Shown piece by piece: positions 59,092 to 64,000 of a DNA stretch of 64,000 nt. Each line of letters opens with the position of its first letter. Positions within the stretch are counted from its first letter, which is position 1. A program made the position numbers and the translations under genes. The notes under the pieces are model-generated. The model searched no databases. It saw nothing but the letters and a program-made list of their open reading frames with translations, and was not told the DNA's origin. The DNA is from Bradyrhizobium manausense (GTDB lineage: Bacteria; Pseudomonadota; Alphaproteobacteria; Rhizobiales; Xanthobacteraceae): assembly GCF_018130615.1 (NCBI RefSeq), contig NZ_JAFCKB010000003.1, forward strand, positions 372,001 through 436,000. Direction: 5' to 3'.

Positions 59092-59919
59092 ATGATGACG
59101 TTACCGCGACTGGCGGCTGAATCCCTGGAGAAGCTGCTGGGCACGTTCATGCGGCGTCGGTACGGCGAGACCTCGGCAAGCATCGTCGAGAGCGCAACCC
59201 GCACAGCGATGGAATGCATCGGCAACAGCGATGCGCTTTACCATAACGTCGAGCATACGATGCTGGTGACGCTGGCGGGCCATTCCATCCTGAGTGGCCG
59301 AAGTCTCCATGTTCACCTGACGGCCGAGGATTACGTCCACGTCCTGATCGCCTGCCTTGCCCACGATATCGGCTATGTTCGCGGCCTGTTCGAGGAGGAC
59401 GACGTCGACGGCTTCGTGATCGATGCCGCCGACACCAAGGTCTCGTTGCCGCGCGGTGCGTCGGACGCGAGCCTGATGATGTATCACGTCGACCGCTCCA
59501 AACTCTACGTGACGCGGCGGCTGCGACATATTCCGGGGCTCGACCCGGAACGCATCGCCCGCGCCATCGAGGGGACGCGTTTTCCGGCCCGGGAAGGCCA
59601 GGAGTATGACGACGACGCGTCGATCCTGCGCGCGGCCGATTTCATCGGGCAGCTCGGCGACCCCAACTATCTGCGCAAGGCCAATGCGCTCTATTACGAG
59701 TTCGAGGAGGTCGGCATGAACCGCCAACTCGGCTACGACTCGCCTGCCGACATCGTGAACCGCTATCCACAGTTCTATTGGAACAGCGTCGCGCCGCATA
59801 TCCAGACCGAGATCGGCTATCTCAACAAGACCGAGATCGGCCGGCAGTGGATCGCCAATCTCTACAGCAACGTCTTCCGCGCCGAGCGCGACATCTCGCT
59901 GTCCGGACCGCAGAGGTAG
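59092..59919 (+). CDS. HD-domain metal-dependent phosphohydrolase
   Basis: A 275-residue soluble protein with an HD domain: His51 and His55 in LYHNVEHTMLVTLAGHSIL and the His91-Asp92 pair in ACLAHDIGYVRGLF, plus Asp in ILRAADFIGQLGDPNYL. The pattern is that of HD hydrolases resembling cyclic-nucleotide phosphodiesterases (HNxxH form, as in class I PDE). Substrate unknown; a nucleotide or cyclic nucleotide is likely. Start ATGATG at 59092 or 59095 cannot be settled; no strong ribosome-binding site is visible. It stands alone on the plus strand. Confidence 0.82.
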   Translation: MMTLPRLAAESLEKLLGTFMRRRYGETSASIVESATRTAMECIGNSDALYHNVEHTMLVTLAGHSILSGRSLHVHLTAEDYVHVLIACLAHDIGYVRGLFEEDDVDGFVIDAADTKVSLPRGASDASLMMYHVDRSKLYVTRRLRHIPGLDPERIARAIEGTRFPAREGQEYDDDASILRAADFIGQLGDPNYLRKANALYYEFEEVGMNRQLGYDSPADIVNRYPQFYWNSVAPHIQTEIGYLNKTEIGRQWIANLYSNVFRAERDISLSGPQR

Positions 59920-59928
59920 CGGTACTCT

Positions 59929-59945
59929 TGTAGCCCGGATGGAGC
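59929..59945. repeat. Half copy of the TAGCCCGGATGGAG repeat
   Basis: TTGTAGCCCGGATGGAGCC matches the left arm of the repeats at 15632 and 26672, but no right arm follows. A truncated or decayed copy. Confidence 0.6.
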
Positions 59946-59980
59946 CAACGGGCTTCGGCCGCCGAATCCGTGAGCTAATC

Positions 59981-60871
59981 ATGCAGCAAAAAACAATCCT
60001 CACGGATGTCCTCGACATCGCCTATCTCGACTACGGCGCGCCGGATGGCTGGCCCTGCATCATGGGCCACGGCTTCCCCTATGATGTGAACGCCTATGCC
60101 GAGACCGCGCCGCTCCTCGCGCAGGCAGGCGCGCGGGTGCTGGTGCCCTGGCTGCGCGGATATGGGCCAACGCGCTTTCGCTCCGCGGCGACGCTGCGCT
60201 CGGGCGAGCAGGCGGCGCTCGGCGCCGATCTCCTGGCCTTCATGGATGCACTTGGCATCGCGCGGGCCGTCGTTGGTGGTTATGATTGGGGCGGTCGCGC
60301 GGCCTGCGTGGTCTCGGTGCTGCACCCCGAGCGTGTGGTCGGGCTCGTCTCCGGCAACTCCTACAACATCCAGAACATCGCGCGCGCGATGGAGCCGGCC
60401 TCGCCGCCGGAAGAGGCCGCGCTGTGGTACCAATATCTCTTCCACAACGAACGCGGCCGCCGCGCGCTGGAGCGCAATCGCCGCGGCTTTGCCCGCCAGC
60501 TCTGGGCGATGTGGTCACCGAGATGGCAGTTCGACGACGACACCTTCGAGAGAAGCGCTGTGTCGTTCGACAATCCTGATTTCGTCGACGTCGTGATCCA
60601 TTCCTATCGCCACCGCTTCGCGCTGGTCGAGGGCGATCCCGCTTATGCGGCTATCGAGGCGAAGCTCGCCCAACAGCCGCCGGTCCGCGTCGCCACGATC
60701 GCGATCGACGGGGACAGCGACGGCGTCAATACCGGCACCGCCCATCACGCGCGCAAGTTCGAGGGCTTTTTCGAGCGGCGGGTGTTCGCCGGCGCCGGTC
60801 ACAATCTGCCGCAGGAGCGGCCGGCGGAATGGGCGCAGGCCGTGCTCGACGTCCGGAAGGCGGCCTCGTAG
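59981..60871 (+). CDS. Alpha/beta hydrolase, Asp-nucleophile (epoxide hydrolase / dehalogenase-like)
   Basis: A 296-residue alpha/beta hydrolase. Oxyanion motif HGFP (IMGHGFPYDVNAYAE), nucleophile elbow VVGGYDWGGRAACVV with Asp102 in place of Ser, and the C-terminal His in GAGHNLPQERPAEW. An Asp nucleophile followed by W is seen in epoxide hydrolases and haloalkane/fluoroacetate dehalogenases, which form an ester intermediate. ATG 59981 was chosen since the earlier frame starts inside a repeat. Encoded after the HD-domain gene, with no clear functional link. Confidence 0.88.
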   Translation: MQQKTILTDVLDIAYLDYGAPDGWPCIMGHGFPYDVNAYAETAPLLAQAGARVLVPWLRGYGPTRFRSAATLRSGEQAALGADLLAFMDALGIARAVVGGYDWGGRAACVVSVLHPERVVGLVSGNSYNIQNIARAMEPASPPEEAALWYQYLFHNERGRRALERNRRGFARQLWAMWSPRWQFDDDTFERSAVSFDNPDFVDVVIHSYRHRFALVEGDPAYAAIEAKLAQQPPVRVATIAIDGDSDGVNTGTAHHARKFEGFFERRVFAGAGHNLPQERPAEWAQAVLDVRKAAS

Positions 60872-60985
60872 AGCCGCCTTTCCTGCGCTCTTCCGATTTT
60901 TCCTGATCCCGGGAACCTTTTCCGATCGCAGCCGTCCAAGCTGTGGGGCCGGTCTGTAGGCGGCTCGTTGCAGGAGAGGTTTCCG

Positions 60986-61612
60986 ATGAAGTCACAGGCA
61001 CGCAGGCTGGAACGTGTCGCGGTCGCAGAGGCGCCGAGCGAGCGGCCTGATAGGGCGGAGGTCGAGCAGGCGATCCGCACCATGATCCGCTGGGCTGGCG
61101 ATGATCCCGCGCGCGATGGCTTGCGCGACACGCCGGATCGCGTCGCGCGTGCCTTTGAAGAATATTTCTCCGGCTATGCGCAGGATCCGACCGAAATCCT
61201 GCAAAAGACCTTTGAGGAGATCGAAGGCTACGACGAGATGATCGTGCTGCGCGGCGTCCGCTTCGAGAGCCATTGCGAGCACCACATGGCGCCGATGGTC
61301 GGACGGGCCTGGGTCGCCTATATCCCGGAAGGGCGCGTCGTCGGCATCTCCAAGCTCGCGCGTCTCGTCGACATCTACGCCAAGCGCCTCCAGATCCAGG
61401 AGAAGATGACCGCGCAGATCGCCAACACGATCAACGACGTGCTCAAACCCCAGGGCGTCGGCGTCATCATCAAGGCGACGCATCACTGCATGACCACGCG
61501 CGGCGCGCACAAGCCGGGGACCGATCTCGTGACCAGCCGCATGCTCGGCGTGTTCCGTGACAATGCGCTGACGCGGCAGGAATTGCTGGGGCTGGCCAAT
61601 TCGGACGATTGA
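60986..61612 (+). CDS. folE: GTP cyclohydrolase I
   Basis: A 208-residue enzyme that converts GTP to 7,8-dihydroneopterin triphosphate, the first step of folate synthesis. Zinc ligands Cys97 and His100 ([20 protein letters not shown]) and Cys168 ([19 protein letters not shown]) are present, matching E. coli Cys110, His113 and Cys181. Also [20 protein letters not shown] and the C-terminal [10 protein letters not shown] 60986 follows GGAGAGG; the TTG at 60968 in the same frame is less likely. Length is slightly below E. coli FolE (222). The Rieske-FAD oxidoreductase gene follows after 30 bp. Confidence 0.97.
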   Translation: MKSQARRLERVAVAEAPSERPDRAEVEQAIRTMIRWAGDDPARDGLRDTPDRVARAFEEYFSGYAQDPTEILQKTFEEIEGYDEMIVLRGVRFESHCEHHMAPMVGRAWVAYIPEGRVVGISKLARLVDIYAKRLQIQEKMTAQIANTINDVLKPQGVGVIIKATHHCMTTRGAHKPGTDLVTSRMLGVFRDNALTRQELLGLANSDD

Positions 61613-61617
61613 TCCGC

Positions 61618-61642
61618 AAGGAGACGATGCAAGGAGACAACC
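61618..61642 (+). promoter_or_regulatory. Duplicated Shine-Dalgarno region before the Rieske oxidoreductase
   Basis: GCAAGGAGAC occurs at 61616 and again at 61629, each followed by an ATG; only the second ATG (61643) opens the real gene, the first (61627) is out of frame. A tandem duplication of the ribosome-binding site is the simplest reading. Confidence 0.5.
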
Positions 61643-63166
61643 ATGACCGAAGACAAAAAGCCGAGCGGCCCGGACCTGACCAAAGGCGTTGCGCTCGCCG
61701 CGTTCAAGGACGGCAAATTGCTCGGTCATGTCGGTGAGGAGGATGTCCTGCTGGTGCAGGCCGGCAGCGAGATCTTTGCGATCGAGCCGTCTTGCAGCCA
61801 TTACCATGGCCCGCTCGCCGAGGGCCTCGTGGTCGGCGACACCATCCGCTGCCCCTGGCATCACGCCTGCTTCTCCTTGCGGTCGGGCGAGGCAACGCGT
61901 CCGCCAGCGCTGAACGCGCTGGCGGTGTGGGATATCACGCGCGACCGGGACAGGATCATCGTTGCGCGCAAGCGCGAGGCACCCAAACCTTCAATGGCTC
62001 ATCGCAGCGCGCCGACAGCGGAAAAATTCGTCATTGTCGGCGGCGGTGCGGCGGGCTTCGCGGCCGCCGAGACGCTTTGCCGCGAGGGTTTTGCCGGCGC
62101 CATCACCATGCTCAGCAGTGACGGCGCGATGCCGGTCGACCGGCCCAACCTCTCCAAGGATTACCTCGCCGGCAATGCGCCGGAGGACTGGCTGCCGCTG
62201 CGCGGCGAGGACTATTATCAGGACGCGGGCATCGATCTCCGGCTGAACACGAACGTCGCGGCGATCGATCCGAAGACGCGCAGCGTCACGCTGGGCAATG
62301 GCGACAAGCTGCCGTTTGATCGGCTGCTGCTCGCGACCGGCGCGGAGCCGATCAAGCTCCAGATCCCCGGCGCCGACCAGCCGCATGTCCACACCCTGCG
62401 CTCTGTGGCCGACAGCCGCGCCATCATCAAGGCCGCCGGCAGCGCGAAGTGCGCACTGGTGATCGGCGCGAGTTTCATCGGCCTCGAGGTCGCGGCGTCC
62501 TTGCGGGCGCGCAAGATCGAGGTGCACGTGGTCGCGCCCGAGGAGCGGCCGATGCAGAAGGTGCTCGGGCCCGAGATGGGCGACTTCGTGCGCGCGCTTC
62601 ACGAAGAGAACGGCGTGGTCTTCCACCTCAAGGACACCGTGGAAAAGTTCGATGGCGCGCGCGCCAAGCTGAAGAGCGGCGCCGTGATCGATGCCGACCT
62701 CGTCGTGGTCGGCATCGGCGTCAAGCCGCGCCTCGCGCTTGCGGAGCAGGCGGGGCTTGCGGCCGACCGCGGCGTCAGCGTGAGCGAATATCTCGAGACC
62801 AGCATCGCCGGCATCTTCGCGGCCGGCGACATCGCCCGCTGGCCCGATCCGCATTCGCGGCAAACCATCCGCGTCGAGCACTGGGTGGTCGCGGAACGGC
62901 AGGGCCAGACCGCGGCGCGGAACATGCTCGGCAAGCGCGAGCGCTTCGATGCCGTGCCGTTCTTCTGGAGCCAGCATTACGATGTGCCGATCAACTATGT
63001 CGGCCACGCCGAGAGCTTTGACGACATCGCCATCGACGGCAGCATCAGGGATAAGGATTGCCTACTGAAGTACCGCAAGGACGGCCGCGTGCTCGCAGTC
63101 GCCTCAATTTACCGCGATCTCGACAATCTCAAGGCCGAGCTCGAGATGGAGCAGTCGCACGCTTGA
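61643..63166 (+). CDS. Rieske [2Fe-2S]-FAD pyridine nucleotide-disulfide-type oxidoreductase (AIFL-like)
   Basis: A 507-residue fusion. Rieske domain at about 12-110 with Cys51-x-His53 (SCSHYHGPL) and Cys70-xx-His73 (IRCPWHHACFSL). Then a FAD/NAD oxidoreductase: FAD-binding VIVGGGAAGFAAAETL, Asp/Pro loop PVDRPNLSKDYLAG, ATGAEP, NAD-binding VIGASFIGLEVAASLRA, second FAD motif GIFAAGDIARWPD, and the C-terminal VPFFWSQHYDVPINYVGH. The layout matches AIF-like (AIFM3-type) ferredoxin reductases. It is expected to transfer electrons from NAD(P)H to a redox partner. ATG 61643; two ribosome-binding sites precede it. Confidence 0.93.
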   Translation: MTEDKKPSGPDLTKGVALAAFKDGKLLGHVGEEDVLLVQAGSEIFAIEPSCSHYHGPLAEGLVVGDTIRCPWHHACFSLRSGEATRPPALNALAVWDITRDRDRIIVARKREAPKPSMAHRSAPTAEKFVIVGGGAAGFAAAETLCREGFAGAITMLSSDGAMPVDRPNLSKDYLAGNAPEDWLPLRGEDYYQDAGIDLRLNTNVAAIDPKTRSVTLGNGDKLPFDRLLLATGAEPIKLQIPGADQPHVHTLRSVADSRAIIKAAGSAKCALVIGASFIGLEVAASLRARKIEVHVVAPEERPMQKVLGPEMGDFVRALHEENGVVFHLKDTVEKFDGARAKLKSGAVIDADLVVVGIGVKPRLALAEQAGLAADRGVSVSEYLETSIAGIFAAGDIARWPDPHSRQTIRVEHWVVAERQGQTAARNMLGKRERFDAVPFFWSQHYDVPINYVGHAESFDDIAIDGSIRDKDCLLKYRKDGRVLAVASIYRDLDNLKAELEMEQSHA

Positions 63167-63269
63167 TCTGCGTCAACGCTGGTGGCGGCGGGGCTGATCT
63201 GCTGGCTGTCGTCCCGGCGCCATGCTATCCTGGGATGCGCTCTGGGGCATCACATGCAGGAGTAGCGTC

Positions 63270-63851
63270 ATGACAAGTGTGTCGGATACGTCTCAAAGCC
63301 GTGATTCAAGTCTAGGCTCCGGCATCGCAGCGCTGCACGCCAAATGGGGCTGGATCGTCGCCCTCGGCGTCGTCTACCTCATCACCGGTTTCGTCGCGCT
63401 CGGTAGCGTGGTGATGGCGACCGTAGCGAGCGTCCTCGTGGTCGGCGCCATGATGATCGTCGCGGGGGCGGCCGAGATCATCGGTGCCTTCCAGATGAAG
63501 AGCTGGGGCAAGTTCCTGATCTGGGTGCTGCTCGGCGTGCTCTATGTCATCGCCGGCTTCCTTACCTTCGACAACCCGCTGTTTGCGGCGGTTCTGCTGA
63601 CGCTGTTTCTGGGCGCATCGCTGATTGCATCCGGCGCCGTCAGGCTGTTCCTCGCCTTCAGTATGAAGCGCGAGAGCCCGTGGGTGTGGGTGGCGCTGTC
63701 CGGAGCCATTACGCTGCTGCTCGGCTTGTTGATCGTGGCGCGCTGGCCGGTCAACAGCGTCTACATTCTCGGCCTGTTCCTCGGTATCGATCTTATCATG
63801 GCGGGCGCGGGCTGGATCAGCCTGGGCTTCGGCTTGAAGCAGCGGCACTAG
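63270..63851 (+). CDS. HdeD family membrane protein
   Basis: A 193-residue integral membrane protein with about six hydrophobic segments in three pairs (WGWIVALGVVYLITGFVALG, VLVVGAMMIVAGAAEIIGAF, FLIWVLLGVLYVIAGFLTFD, LLTLFLGASLIASGAVRLFL, WVALSGAITLLLGLLIVARW, LGLFLGIDLIMAGAGWISLG). This is the DUF308/HdeD pattern, linked in enteric bacteria to acid resistance. ATG 63270 follows GGAG (63259-63262); the frame from 63222 is longer but has no ribosome-binding site. Function in this lineage unknown. Confidence 0.88.
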   Translation: MTSVSDTSQSRDSSLGSGIAALHAKWGWIVALGVVYLITGFVALGSVVMATVASVLVVGAMMIVAGAAEIIGAFQMKSWGKFLIWVLLGVLYVIAGFLTFDNPLFAAVLLTLFLGASLIASGAVRLFLAFSMKRESPWVWVALSGAITLLLGLLIVARWPVNSVYILGLFLGIDLIMAGAGWISLGFGLKQRH

Positions 63852-63965
63852 CGCATCAGCAACTCGACGCAAGACCATCTTGCGGAACTCCGCTGAGCTG
63901 GCGCGCTGGCAAAAGGGCACGCCGCGTGATCGTCTCGCGCGGACGATCATCACCGGGGAGAAACC

Positions 63966-64000
63966 ATGAAAGCCGCTTTGGCCCTGGCCGCAGCGCTGGC
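63966..64000 (+). CDS. Start of a probable exported protein (partial)
   Basis: ATG 63966 follows GGGGAG (63955-63960) and opens MKAALALAAALA, cut by the window edge. The short basic-hydrophobic start is that of a signal peptide. Nothing more can be said about the product. Confidence 0.5.
   Translation, partial: MKAALALAAAL

Noticed and set aside
58863-59120. An 85-codon plus-strand frame between the TPR/ATP-grasp and HD genes
   Set aside because: Poor codon use, no ribosome-binding site, overlaps the HD gene out of frame.

Overview
The window looks like chromosomal DNA of a Bradyrhizobium-type alphaproteobacterium (Bradyrhizobium, or close Nitrobacteraceae kin). Reasons: high GC with strongly GC-biased third codon positions; abundant CoA and aromatic catabolism genes; chemoreceptors in tandem; and many copies of the short palindromic intergenic repeats typical of that group (GTCGTCCCGG..., CGTCATTGCGAGG..., TAGCCCGGATGGAG... 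and GTCATTCCGG... types). I see no tRNA, rRNA, CRISPR array, phage or insertion sequence.

Layout. 0-5 kb: a tandem array of methyl-accepting chemotaxis proteins (one cut by the window edge, two intact, one C-terminal fossil). 5.1-9.5 kb: a two-gene RND efflux pump. 9.6-27 kb: a scattered CoA catabolism region with thiolase-like protein, nitronate-monooxygenase-like flavoenzyme, YghU-type GST, acyl-CoA dehydrogenases, SDRs, crotonases and acyl-CoA synthetases. It includes an APH-type kinase followed by a DUF6285 protein, near an ACAD10/11-like dehydrogenase, which resembles a split ACAD11/Lva module for 4-hydroxyacyl-CoA. 26.9-31.4 kb: rhomboid protease, YccF protein and PEP carboxylase. 31.4-36.3 kb: SDR, thiolase and DUF35 genes, then an amidase overlapping a DUF2848 gene. 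36.4-37.9 kb: a 2-oxoglutarate oxygenase abutting alkB. 37.9-46.3 kb: homoprotocatechuate meta-cleavage genes (hpaH-F-E-D, a FAH-family protein and a TPP enzyme on the minus strand; divergent hpaR, then an hpaI-like aldolase and a UxaA-family dehydratase). A perfect palindrome sits in the spacer of the hpaH promoter candidate.

48.1-50.0 kb: a PAS protein overlapping a chemoreceptor that has no obvious sensor domain, resembling the bipartite CetA/CetB energy-taxis receptor. 50.2-56.9 kb: a three-gene unit (transglutaminase-DUF2126, circularly permuted ATP-grasp fused to Alpha-E, second transglutaminase), a conserved but functionally obscure predicted peptide-synthesis/modification system. 57.0-58.8 kb: a 34-codon ORF with coding-like third positions overlaps (ATGA) a TPR plus ATP-grasp-like protein, and a perfect TTAA-N7-TTAA CtrA-type box lies just upstream. 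I consider this the best candidate for an undescribed system. 59-64 kb: HD-domain protein, Asp-nucleophile alpha/beta hydrolase, folE, a Rieske-FAD oxidoreductase, an HdeD-like protein and the start of an exported protein.

All assignments come from reading translated sequence and motifs without database searches. Start codons were chosen from ribosome-binding sites, overlaps and codon use, and differ from the longest ORF in many cases.
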